A DNA stretch of 64,000 nt, from the NCBI GenBank assembly GCA_019186825.1, contig JABARP010000024.1, forward strand, positions 1-64,000, given 5' to 3'. Under the pieces are notes generated by a model, which saw nothing but the letters and a program-made list of their open reading frames with translations, was not told the DNA's origin and made no database searches. This DNA is from Pyrinomonadaceae bacterium. GTDB lineage: Bacteria > Acidobacteriota > Blastocatellia > Pyrinomonadales > Pyrinomonadaceae. Made by a program: the position numbers and the translations under genes. This document shows, piece by piece, positions 34,323-43,102 of the stretch; the stretch's first letter is position 1, and each line of letters opens with the position of its first letter.

Positions 34323-37300
34323 ATGACCCCGGAACGCTGGCAAGAGATCGAAGAAGTTTTTCATTCCTGTCTGGAACAAGATCCGGCGGGGCGAAAAGCC
34401 ACACTTGCGGCACTCAAAGACCGTGATCCCGACCTTGCCTACGAGGTCGAAAAACTGCTCTCACAGTTCGACCAGGCCGAGAGCTTTATCGAAGAACCGA
34501 TCACGCCGAACGCAAAGCATGAGGTCCTCGCTGCGCTTTTCGACGATGAAGAGATCGATCCGCTGGTAGGCAAGACGCTAGGCGCGTACCGCATCGAGCG
34601 TGAGATCGGCCGCGGCGGAATGGGCGCGGTTTACGAAGCAACGCGTTCGGACGGCGAGTTTCGGCGAAAGGCGGCGATCAAGGTCGTAAAGCGTGGGGTC
34701 GATACGGATTTTGTCCTACGTCGTTTTCGAAACGAGCGGCAGATACTCGCGGCGCTTGATCATCCGTACATCACGCGTCTCATCGACGGCGGAACGACCG
34801 ATGACGGGCGTCCGTATTTCGTTATGGACTTGATCGACGGCGTACCTCTCTACGCCTTCGCGGACAAGAATCATCTTTCGCTCAACGACCGCTTGCGGCT
34901 ATTCAGCCGGATCTGTCAGGCAGTAGAATACGCACACGAAAAGCAGATCATTCACCGGGATCTCAAACCGAGCAATATCTTCGTTGCTTCGGATGGTTCG
35001 CCGCGGCTTTTGGATTTCGGCATTGCAAAGCTCCTCGATGCCGATCTTGCAAGCGATACGCTGCAGCCTACCGCGACCGCCATTCGAATGATGACCGTCG
35101 ATTACGCAAGCCCCGAACAAGTTCGCGGCGAGGCCGTAACCTACGCGTCGGATGTTTACAGCCTCGGCGTCATTCTCTACGAATTGCTCTCCGGTCGACG
35201 CCCATACCGAGTTGAGAGCCGCAATTCCCTCGAGGCCGCTAGGGCGGTTTGCGAGCAGGAGCCTTTGCCGCCGAGTCAGGCGCTCGATGATCAAACGCTT
35301 CAAACGCCGAAGTTCCGAAGCTCTGAGGACACTTTAACCGGCCAAGCACTAGCTGAAGCGCGCGGCGGAACCCCGACAGATATCGAGAATATGCTTGCGG
35401 GCGATCTCGATAACATCGTGATGCGTGCATTGCGAAAGGCTACTGACGAGCGGTATCGATCGGTCGCGGCGTTCCGTGGAGACGTTGAAAAGTATTTGGG
35501 CGGCGAGAAGCTCGACCTAATACCATACTCATCTTTTCAAAACGCACGCGGTGGTGATGACACGTCGAAGATCCTGGCCGTGCTGCCGCTAAGTTTCCTC
35601 GATCCGAGCGGTGATGGCCGGGCCGATGATAGTTCGGCATATCTGACGATCGGCATCGCGGACGCTATAATCAATCGGCTTGCCGGCGTAAAAGACCTAG
35701 TTGTGCGACCGACGAGCTCTATCGCAAGCTTCAATGGCAAGACATTGAATCCGCTTCGGGTCGGCCGAGAACTTGGGACGGACTACGTCCTCGACGGCCG
35801 CATACGCAGATTCGGCGATCGTATTCGCGTTTCACTCCAACTTCTTGAGGTCGAAAAAGGGGCGGCGATCTGGGCGGGCCATTTCGACGAGAGTTCGAAG
35901 GACATCCTCGAACTCGAAGACGCGGTCTCTGAACATGTCGTAAATATTCTGACGCCAAAGCTTACCGGAGCGGAGAAACGGCGGCTCTCCCGCCGCGGAA
36001 CCAACGACCCGAAGGCTCACGATGCATATCTTCGAGGGCGTTTCTACTGGAATCACTTTACCGGTTCCGCTGTCCTAATGGCTCTTGAAGGATTTCAAGA
36101 GGCTGTAAGGCTAGACCCGAATTACGCGCTCGCCTATGTCGGCATCGCTGACTACTATATGTGGGCCGCTATCTACGGCCTGGCGCCGTCATTGGAGTCC
36201 GTAGAAAAATGTGAGGCGGCGGTGCGAAAGGCGATCGAGGTCGACGACCGCCTCGGCGAGGCGTACGCGACGCTCGGTCTGGTGCTTACCGTCCGTTTCG
36301 ACTATCAGCAGGCCGAGGTGTATTTCAAAAAGGCACTTGCCCTTAATCCCGGCTATTCGCATGTTCATGAATGGTACGCGTGCCTGCTGATCACGACCGG
36401 GCGGCTCGATGAAGGTGGCAAGGAGATCGATCTCGCCGGCCGTCTCGATCCGCTGTCGTTGCGGACACAGATCCTTGTCGCTTGGTATCTGTACCAGCTT
36501 CGCCGGTACCCTGAAGCCCTCGAGCGGTTGAGGGAGCTACTGAAGCCTGATCCAAATTTTGTCCAGGGCCTTACGCAGTTCGCATTTGTTGCTTCGCATG
36601 CAGGATACTGCGAAGAAGCCCTGGACGCAGGCCGAAAAGCGGCATCACTTTCTCCCGGATTGTCGCTCGTTGCGTTTGAGCTTGCGTGTACCTATGCGTC
36701 ATGCGGTAAGCAGGAGAATGCCGCCGAGGTCCGTGACCAACTCGTCGAACGGTCAAAGCACGAGGACGTAAAGCCGCTCTTTCTAGGCTACGCATCACTT
36801 GCCGCTGGTGATAAGCAGGCGGCAGCCGACTATTTTTTACAGGCGATCGACGAATGCGACCCATGGCTCGTATGGCTTCCCACTGAGCCGAGGCTCGACG
36901 CGGTTCGCGATGATGAGGTATTCGCACCTGTATTTGCTGCATTTCGCGAGAAGATCTCGGATCAAACGTCGCGTTCGTCTTTTCCGACATACAGCAGTGG
37001 TGAGACGACTGACGAGATCCATTACGCCGAAACCCACATCCAGGCGGCTCCTCGCTCGACTTCAAGGCCCTTTGTTAGAGCGGCTGTTGCCGCACTCCTT
37101 CTAATTGCCGCAGTTGTCGGAGTGCTGTTTCTGACCGGCGTCGCATCGGTTGACGTATTGTTCAAAGTTACGACCGGCCGGGAGACGCCTCGTCCGGGCA
37201 AGACGATCGCAGTTCTGCCGTTCCGGAACGAGACCGGTGACCACGCGAATGACTATCTCGTAAGCGGCGTCTCAGACTCGATCGCAGGAACACTCGGCCT

Positions 37301-38567
37301 TTTTGATAAACTTCGCGTTATTTCGCAAACCACGATCGATAAGCTCGATCACAGCCTTTCGCCGACCGACGCGGGACGACAGATCGGTGCGGAAACCGTC
37401 GTGCTCGGTACTGTGAAGCGTGAGGGAAATGAACTTGCGATCTCGACCCAGCTGGTCGATGTTGCGACAGGCCGCAATGTTGTCGAGTTTACCGAGAAGG
37501 CGGCTCCCGACAATATGGCGGAACTGCAGGCGGGCTTGCAAAAGCGGCTGCTTGAGGCGTTCGAGATCGTTGAACCGACGGGTGGGCCAAGCGGGAGCTA
37601 TACGAACAACAGCAAGGCATTCGATCTGTACCTGAAGGGTGAATTCGAGCGGCATAGATCGACGCCCGCAGGGATAGCCGCAAGCATTGAGAATTATCGC
37701 AAAGCGATCGACGCTGACAGTAGCTACGCTCTTGCGTTCCAAGGCGTGGCTCTTGCTTACCGGTCAGCACCGGCGTATGGCGTGATGTCGCCCGAGGACG
37801 CTTACCCGAAGGCGCGCGAGGCTGCGATGACCGCACTTCGCCTTGACCCGACGCTCTCTACCCCGTATGTGACCCTTGCTTCGCTTCAGGCCACCTACGA
37901 CTGGGATTTTAAGGGTGCGGAACAGCAATATTTGGAAGCGATCCGCCGTGCTCCGAACAGCTCGGAAGCGCATTATTCCTATGGCAATTTTCTTGTTGCA
38001 ATGCAGCGTACCGACGAAGCGATGAGCCACTACCGTATTGCACAGCAGTCGGATCCGCTGAATCTGAATGCCGCGACGAATATCAGCTGGGCGCTTTATG
38101 TTGCGGGACGCTATGACGAGGCGGCAGAACAAATTAAGCAGGTCATCGAACGCGATCCTACATTCGCGAGGGCGTATTTGAACCTCGGCGAGATCCAACA
38201 GCAGCAGGGAAAATTCACTCAAGCGGTCGAGTCTGTCAAAAAGGCTTTCGAGCTCTCGAAAGATCCGTTGACGGAGATGGCGCTCGGTCATGTTTATGCG
38301 ACCGCCGGACGCCGACAAGAGGCTCTTGCGATCGCAACATCGCTTGAGAAAAGGGCACGGACTGGCGAAGTATCAACTTTCCTGCCTGCCGTCGTCTATG
38401 CGGGCCTCGATGAAAAGGACAAGGCATTCTATTGGCTGGAGCGTGCGTATCAGCAGCGTTCCAATTGGCTGACGCTGCTAAAGGCCGGGCATCGATTGAA
38501 GAATCTTCGCGGCGATCCGCGTTTTGACGACCTTGTAAGGCGTGTCGGATTCCCCCCTGAGAAATAG
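34323..38567 (+). CDS. Giant Ser/Thr protein kinase with two FlgO-like/TPR modules
   Basis: A 1414-residue protein. After an N-terminal helical domain (MTPERWQEIEEVF..., 1-75) comes a complete PknB-type kinase (about 88-390): G-loop GRGGMG, catalytic HRDLKPSN (about 211), DFG (about 231) and SDVYSLGVILYELLSG. Next is a TolB/FlgO-like domain (415-545: AVLPLSFLDPSGDG...LTIGIADAIINRLAG) and a run of TPRs (565-880). A single membrane helix (about 920-940) leads to a second FlgO-like domain (960-1080: IAVLPFRNETGDHANDYLVSGVSDSI) and more TPRs to the C-terminus. The repeated FlgO-TPR unit on both sides of the membrane helix is unusual. Substrates unknown. Confidence 0.93.
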   Translation: MTPERWQEIEEVFHSCLEQDPAGRKATLAALKDRDPDLAYEVEKLLSQFDQAESFIEEPITPNAKHEVLAALFDDEEIDPLVGKTLGAYRIEREIGRGGMGAVYEATRSDGEFRRKAAIKVVKRGVDTDFVLRRFRNERQILAALDHPYITRLIDGGTTDDGRPYFVMDLIDGVPLYAFADKNHLSLNDRLRLFSRICQAVEYAHEKQIIHRDLKPSNIFVASDGSPRLLDFGIAKLLDADLASDTLQPTATAIRMMTVDYASPEQVRGEAVTYASDVYSLGVILYELLSGRRPYRVESRNSLEAARAVCEQEPLPPSQALDDQTLQTPKFRSSEDTLTGQALAEARGGTPTDIENMLAGDLDNIVMRALRKATDERYRSVAAFRGDVEKYLGGEKLDLIPYSSFQNARGGDDTSKILAVLPLSFLDPSGDGRADDSSAYLTIGIADAIINRLAGVKDLVVRPTSSIASFNGKTLNPLRVGRELGTDYVLDGRIRRFGDRIRVSLQLLEVEKGAAIWAGHFDESSKDILELEDAVSEHVVNILTPKLTGAEKRRLSRRGTNDPKAHDAYLRGRFYWNHFTGSAVLMALEGFQEAVRLDPNYALAYVGIADYYMWAAIYGLAPSLESVEKCEAAVRKAIEVDDRLGEAYATLGLVLTVRFDYQQAEVYFKKALALNPGYSHVHEWYACLLITTGRLDEGGKEIDLAGRLDPLSLRTQILVAWYLYQLRRYPEALERLRELLKPDPNFVQGLTQFAFVASHAGYCEEALDAGRKAASLSPGLSLVAFELACTYASCGKQENAAEVRDQLVERSKHEDVKPLFLGYASLAAGDKQAAADYFLQAIDECDPWLVWLPTEPRLDAVRDDEVFAPVFAAFREKISDQTSRSSFPTYSSGETTDEIHYAETHIQAAPRSTSRPFVRAAVAALLLIAAVVGVLFLTGVASVDVLFKVTTGRETPRPGKTIAVLPFRNETGDHANDYLVSGVSDSIAGTLGLFDKLRVISQTTIDKLDHSLSPTDAGRQIGAETVVLGTVKREGNELAISTQLVDVATGRNVVEFTEKAAPDNMAELQAGLQKRLLEAFEIVEPTGGPSGSYTNNSKAFDLYLKGEFERHRSTPAGIAASIENYRKAIDADSSYALAFQGVALAYRSAPAYGVMSPEDAYPKAREAAMTALRLDPTLSTPYVTLASLQATYDWDFKGAEQQYLEAIRRAPNSSEAHYSYGNFLVAMQRTDEAMSHYRIAQQSDPLNLNAATNISWALYVAGRYDEAAEQIKQVIERDPTFARAYLNLGEIQQQQGKFTQAVESVKKAFELSKDPLTEMALGHVYATAGRRQEALAIATSLEKRARTGEVSTFLPAVVYAGLDEKDKAFYWLERAYQQRSNWLTLLKAGHRLKNLRGDPRFDDLVRRVGFPPEK

Positions 38568-38629
38568 CGAAACGGTGAAACGCCTTTCGACGTCTCACCA
38601 CTTTCGTTTTTGCGAAAAAGTCTATCGAC

Positions 38630-40057
38630 TTACCTGCCGACCGCGTTCACGATCGCCTGTGCCGCTTGCTCGACAACAGCTGAGATGATGTCGTCACCGT
38701 CGGACTTAGCCTTTACCTTGAATGTCTGCGCAAGCTTGGATGCGTTGTCTGCCAACGAGACCAACTGCACGTCAAGGATCAGCGTGTCCTTAGACTTTAC
38801 GTTTCCTGAAACGTTCGCCGCCGAGACGATCGCGGTCGTTGCCATCTGACCGGCGATGTTGCCGACCGTGCTTCCGGTATGTCCGATGCCGGTTTGAGCA
38901 ACTACCGAACCGAGCATCTTTCCGAATCCGCCGAAACCGCCGCCGCCTTTTTTGTGCGAGACCGTTGCATTGAGCACAAGGTCACACTGCTTTTCGCGGG
39001 CCTCGGAAGAAGCGGCCGAGGCAAGCCTTGCTTCTAGGAGGACCAGCTCGATCTTCGTTCCCTTGAGATAGGTTCCGAAGGTGTTTGCGATCGCAAGGGC
39101 CAGATCGCCCGCCGCGATCCCGGCCGCAACTTCACCGGTCTTTACTCCGGCGAGGCCGATCCGGATCGTGCCTTCCTTCTTCGGGCCAAGGTCGCTCGAA
39201 GGAGCGGCCGAGACGGAATTTGCTTGTTGGATATTCGAGTTCAGTGTGGACGACGTGCTCGAACTGCTAGACATCGACGAACTTGAATAGCTCGGTACGG
39301 AGCTCGAGGCTGAGTACATTTCGGCTGCGTTCTTTACCTCGCGATAGTCTTTCGGCACTTCAAAGAGTGCGGGATCGAGCGTAGCTTTCGAGAGTTCGAT
39401 GACCTCGTTGATCGTTGAGAACAGCTCCTTGCCCGACTGGTCGAACGACGTCATCTTCTGCCAAACAGGATATCCGGACTTTGCGGTGCCTATCGTCTTC
39501 GGAACATACTTGTCCGTGCATCCGCCGTTCATCCCGGACGGACGCGGCACATACTGACGCTCCTGCGAACACTGAAGGGCGAACTCCGCATCGATGACCC
39601 ACATATCCATTTCCATCTTGGACTTCGTCGGATTGCAGGCGTCAGGCGAAGATTCGATGACGACGGTTTGGATGATATGCCGTGCGGCGTAGCCGAACAT
39701 CTGCTTTCGCTCACCGGTATCCTTGATCGTCGTGGTGACGTACATCGTGCCGCCTTTCTTGACCGGAGCGGGCTCTCCTGTCTTGGAGACCTGCGTCGAT
39801 GAACTGCCGTCTTCGTAGTAAGTGACCATATACGTCTCGGCCGCAGGATTCATTTGGATATCCCGCCGCAGGTCGCACTGTGTGAGCGAGACCATCATCC
39901 CGTTCATCATCTCGGTGCGGCTGCGTTTGCCTTTGATGTATGTTGTGTTTTGGCTCGATTGGCCGCTCATCGTCTGTCTGGTTGTGATCTTCACGTCGGC
40001 AAACGCTGTCGCCGAAAAGCAAAGGATCGCGATAAATATAAATAGCTTTTTGGTCAT
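38630..40057 (-). CDS. Secreted two-domain protein with Ser-rich linker
   Basis: A 475-residue exported protein (signal peptide MTKKLFIFIAILCFSATAFA). The N-terminal half (20-240) resembles DUF4412-like proteins: ITTRQTMSGQSSQNTTYIKGKRSRTEM, CDLRRDIQMNP, followed by Cys-containing loops. A serine-rich linker (about 253-275) leads to a C-terminal domain (300-475) with a Gly-rich segment (KKGGGGFGGFGKMLG) and a lipoprotein/CsgG-like flavour (TIRIGLAGVKTGEV..., LVLLEARL..., CDLVLNATVSHK). Function not recognised. It converges with the giant kinase gene. Confidence 0.75.
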   Translation of the reverse strand: MTKKLFIFIAILCFSATAFADVKITTRQTMSGQSSQNTTYIKGKRSRTEMMNGMMVSLTQCDLRRDIQMNPAAETYMVTYYEDGSSSTQVSKTGEPAPVKKGGTMYVTTTIKDTGERKQMFGYAARHIIQTVVIESSPDACNPTKSKMEMDMWVIDAEFALQCSQERQYVPRPSGMNGGCTDKYVPKTIGTAKSGYPVWQKMTSFDQSGKELFSTINEVIELSKATLDPALFEVPKDYREVKNAAEMYSASSSVPSYSSSSMSSSSSTSSTLNSNIQQANSVSAAPSSDLGPKKEGTIRIGLAGVKTGEVAAGIAAGDLALAIANTFGTYLKGTKIELVLLEARLASAASSEAREKQCDLVLNATVSHKKGGGGFGGFGKMLGSVVAQTGIGHTGSTVGNIAGQMATTAIVSAANVSGNVKSKDTLILDVQLVSLADNASKLAQTFKVKAKSDGDDIISAVVEQAAQAIVNAVGR

Positions 40058-40265
40058 TTCTTTAACCTCTTTATAAATGGGTGATGTAACTTCTCGGCGT
40101 TTTCTTTTTGGCCGTCACACATTAAGGCGGAAGAGAAAGGCAAAAAGTATCATTAGACGCGTAGATTTTTTTGGGGCTTGCGGGAAACGGGGAACCGGGC
40201 GGTGCGTTCAATTAAGACAGCACGGCCCGGTCTTGGTTGGTGAGCAAAGAAGGCAGGGAAAACTT

Positions 40266-40817
40266 TTACGCCGCCAGTCTTTCGTAATTCGCCGCATATT
40301 TCGGCGGTAGCGACACGTTGATGAACTCCGCCCAAAGTTCAGGCTTCGCTAAGTTCCGATATATCTCCGCCATTGCCGGTGTATTGACCTCGACAAGGAA
40401 TCTGTTCTCGACCCAGACCTCGATCAGCTGGAACGCTCCCCCGGCACGGTTCGCCGTGAAACATCGCCAGCCTTCACGTTTTGCGATCGCCTTGATCTCG
40501 GCTTCATCGAGCGGAGAATTGATGTTTACGTGGACAGACCCGAACAGCGAGGTTTCATTCCCCTCAATGAAGGTCGCCTCAAAGTCGCCGGTCGGTGTTT
40601 GGATCGAAAAGTTCTTTTCGTCGGGAAGGCCTTGCCCCGGGACAATATGAACATCGATCGGAACGAATTCGATGATCGAGCCTTTGTCGTCATCTGCGAA
40701 GGCAACGTAGCCGCCCGGGCTTGGCGGAAATGGAAGCGCGACGCCGCCCCATAGTTCGGCTATGACATCCGCGGCGTGCTTCGGATCGTTAACGCCAATT
40801 GAAATATGATTTATCAT
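40266..40817 (-). CDS. VOC-superfamily (glyoxalase-like) protein
   Basis: A 183-residue protein starting MINHISIGVNDPKHAADVIAELWGG, the typical first beta-alpha unit of a vicinal-oxygen-chelate domain. The second half (FGSVHVNINSPLDEAEIKAIAKREGW; FQLIEVWVENRFLVEVNTP) fits the pairing module. Metal ligands are not certain. Its substrate is unknown; both dioxygenases and resistance proteins share the fold. The 5' extension to 40853 is rejected because the fold begins at M40817. Confidence 0.75.
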   Translation of the reverse strand: MINHISIGVNDPKHAADVIAELWGGVALPFPPSPGGYVAFADDDKGSIIEFVPIDVHIVPGQGLPDEKNFSIQTPTGDFEATFIEGNETSLFGSVHVNINSPLDEAEIKAIAKREGWRCFTANRAGGAFQLIEVWVENRFLVEVNTPAMAEIYRNLAKPELWAEFINVSLPPKYAANYERLAA

Positions 40818-40901
40818 TGCGGTTTCTCCTATCAAATAATGAACGCGGAGCATCGTGTGCTACCCGTCAACAGATAAGGCGAAACCGCCGTCAGAAAAGT
40901 A

Positions 40902-41465
40902 TCAGGAACTTTTTGTGAGCCGTCCGTAAAGCCAGGCCTTCGTCATCTTCCAATGACGCTTGACCGTGATCACCGAAACACCGAGCACCTCAGCAACCTC
41001 TTCCATCGTGAGGCCTCCGAAATATCGCATTTCGACGATCTGAGCTTTTACGGCGTCCATTTTGGCGAGTTCGTTTAGAGCATCGTCGAGCTCGATCAGC
41101 TCTGTGGTCTCATCTGCGGCTTTGTCGATCTCGTCATTCAGCGTAAGGATGTGGAATTCACCGCCGCGTTTGAATGCGTTGCGTCGCCGAGCGTGATCGA
41201 CAAGGATACGCCGCATTTGGTTTGCGGCAACGGCAACAAAATGGGCTTTGTTCTGCCAGCTTATCTGCGTGATATCGACCATCTTCAGATAAGCTTCGTT
41301 GACGAGGGCCGTTGGCTGCAGCGTGTGGTCGGAGCGTTCCTGGCGCAGATAGTTGCCGGCAAGCCGCCGCAGTTCGTCATAGACGAACGGCAGCAGGTCG
41401 TTAACGGCATCTTTATCGCCGTCCGACAGCCTGACAAGAATTCCTGTAACGCCGCGCGTGTCCAT
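40902..41465 (-). CDS. ECF-type RNA polymerase sigma factor (TIGR02999-like)
   Basis: A 187-residue sigma factor. Region 2 reads DLLPFVYDELRRLAGNYLRQERSDHTLQPTALVNEAYLKM, with the 'HTLQPTALVHEAYLRL' hallmark of the acidobacterial/planctomycete ECF group. It continues AHFVAVAANQMRRILVDHARRR, then region 4 (EMRYFGGLTMEEVAEVLGVSVITVKRHWKMTKAWL). In this group the genes commonly sit near Ser/Thr kinase-TPR genes, as here with the kinase at 34323. No separate anti-sigma gene is visible. ATG at 41465 is preferred; the frame continues to 41525. Confidence 0.92.
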   Translation of the reverse strand: MDTRGVTGILVRLSDGDKDAVNDLLPFVYDELRRLAGNYLRQERSDHTLQPTALVNEAYLKMVDITQISWQNKAHFVAVAANQMRRILVDHARRRNAFKRGGEFHILTLNDEIDKAADETTELIELDDALNELAKMDAVKAQIVEMRYFGGLTMEEVAEVLGVSVITVKRHWKMTKAWLYGRLTKSS

Positions 41466-41535
41466 AAGATCTGTATCTCGCGTGAACCAGCAAGATATCT
41501 TAAAATAAAAGAACTTTACGCTCAATATATCCGAG

Positions 41536-41814
41536 ATGTTCTGTTACGAAGTTAGAGCGGCCGTTGAGGACAGGCTGCGAGGCGATTTTGAGGCATATAT
41601 GCTCGCAAAGCACATTGCAGACGTGCTTGAGACGGGTTGTTTCGTGCGTGCTCGTTTTGAAAGCAACGAAGGTTACTACGCAACCTCGTATATCGCCACG
41701 GACAAAGGCGAGATCGACCGCTACCTCGAACACTACACTGAGGCGATGCGTGACGATTTTAAAGTGCATTTTCCGGTCGGCATCGAGCTTTCACGCACCA
41801 TTTCCGAGGAGTAA
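41536..41814 (+). CDS. DUF4286-family protein
   Basis: A 92-residue protein resembling DUF4286: an N-terminal strand (MFCYEVRAAVEDRLRGDFEAYML), the HIADVLETGCFVRARF segment, a Tyr-rich strand (YYATSYIATDKGEIDRYLEHY), and a C-terminal FHFPVGIELSR-like end. Probably a ferredoxin-like alpha-beta fold. Function unknown. It is 39 bp upstream of tsaD on the same strand. Confidence 0.75.
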   Translation: MFCYEVRAAVEDRLRGDFEAYMLAKHIADVLETGCFVRARFESNEGYYATSYIATDKGEIDRYLEHYTEAMRDDFKVHFPVGIELSRTISEE

Positions 41815-41853
41815 AGAAGCGTCCAAGCCCTGGGGTCTGCTAGTCTAAATAGA

Positions 41854-42921
41854 ATGTTCGTTCTCGGAATCGAAAGCTCTTGTGATGAGACTGCCGCCGC
41901 TGTTGTTCGCGACGGCAAGGAAATGCTTTCGTCCGTGATCCATTCCCAGATCGAAACGCATATGGCATGGGGCGGCGTCGTGCCTGAGATCGCCGCACGC
42001 GAACATCTCATAAAGATCGAACCCGTCGTCGAAAAGGCATTGAGCGACGCAAAGATCTCGGCCGCAGACCTCGATGCAGTTGCCGTAACGCAAGGCCCGG
42101 GCCTCATCGGTTCGCTGCTTGTCGGCGTCTGCTATGCGAAAGCGTTCGCCTACGGACTCGGCATACCGATCGTTGGCGTCAACCACATCGAAGGCCACGT
42201 CTTCTCCGTCACGCTCGAAAATCCGCCGGTCGAGTTTCCCGCCCTCGCTTTGATCGTTTCGGGCGGCCACACGAACATCTTCTATATTCCTGAACCTGGG
42301 GAATATCGGATCGTTTCAAGAACGCGTGACGATGCCGCGGGCGAGGCGTTCGACAAAGCGGCGAAGATGCTAGGCCTCGGCTATCCCGGCGGCCCGGTGA
42401 TCGAGAGATTCGCGCGCGAAGGCGACGCTAGGAAGATCCATTTTCCGACCGCAAAGATTTCGGATGGCCGTCCCGATATGAGTTTCAGCGGACTAAAGAC
42501 GGCCTTGGTCCGTTATATGCGCGAGAATTCCGTTGAACCCGCGAACGGAGAAGTTTCGCAGGAGATCAAGGACATTGCGGCCGGCTTTCAAAGAGCGGTG
42601 ATACGCGGGCTTATGAAGAGCTTTGAGAAGCTCGCCGTTGATCTCCGACCCCGGAGTCTGATCGTTGCGGGCGGCGTTGCGTGCAACTTCGCATTACGTG
42701 CTGCTGCGGAGGAACTTGGTGAGAAGCTAAATATCCCGGCGTATTTTCCGTCAAAACATCTTTCGACCGACAACGCCGCGATGATCGCCGCCGCCGGCCA
42801 TTTTCAGCTGGCGCGAGGCGAGAGAGCCGACCTCGACTTGGCGGCGGATGTTACGCTTCGCCTTCAGAATAGCCGAACGGACGACTTCGAACGCGGGCGT
42901 CGGGGCAATTATCGCCGCTGA
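41854..42921 (+). CDS. tsaD: tRNA N6-adenosine threonylcarbamoyltransferase TsaD
   Basis: Transfers threonylcarbamoyl to A37 of ANN-decoding tRNAs with TsaB and TsaE. The 355-residue ASKHA-fold protein has the family start ([18 protein letters not shown]), the iron site HIEGHVFSV (two His, about 111-115), [21 protein letters not shown] and the C-terminal [12 protein letters not shown]. Its Lys/Arg-rich tail is short. Partners are not in this window. Confidence 0.96.
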   Translation: MFVLGIESSCDETAAAVVRDGKEMLSSVIHSQIETHMAWGGVVPEIAAREHLIKIEPVVEKALSDAKISAADLDAVAVTQGPGLIGSLLVGVCYAKAFAYGLGIPIVGVNHIEGHVFSVTLENPPVEFPALALIVSGGHTNIFYIPEPGEYRIVSRTRDDAAGEAFDKAAKMLGLGYPGGPVIERFAREGDARKIHFPTAKISDGRPDMSFSGLKTALVRYMRENSVEPANGEVSQEIKDIAAGFQRAVIRGLMKSFEKLAVDLRPRSLIVAGGVACNFALRAAAEELGEKLNIPAYFPSKHLSTDNAAMIAAAGHFQLARGERADLDLAADVTLRLQNSRTDDFERGRRGNYRR

Positions 42922-42929
42922 GAATACTC

Positions 42930-42959
42930 TTGCAATGCTGGCAAGAAAGCCGTTACAAT
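42930..42959 (+). promoter_or_regulatory. Putative promoter of the sorbosone-dehydrogenase-like gene
   Basis: TTGCAA (42930-42935) and TACAAT (42954-42959) are 18 bp apart, in the 180-bp gap between tsaD and the gene at 43103. The leader would be about 135 nt and includes a GGAGTT/AACTCC hairpin. Confidence 0.5.
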
Positions 42960-43102
42960 CTTTGTGAGTTTAAACAGTTTTTTTTGTTCACACAAGAAGT
43001 CCCTTACGGCTGCGCGTCAGATCCCCTAAGCAGCTGCGTCGGAGTTGATCCTTTTATAACGCAAACTCCACCCACTAACCGTCATTTTTTTCGGGAGAAA
43101 CT

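Noticed and set aside
41536..41814. Anti-sigma factor for the adjacent ECF gene
   Set aside because: The protein has no membrane segment or zinc-binding HxxxCxxC motif and fits DUF4286 instead.
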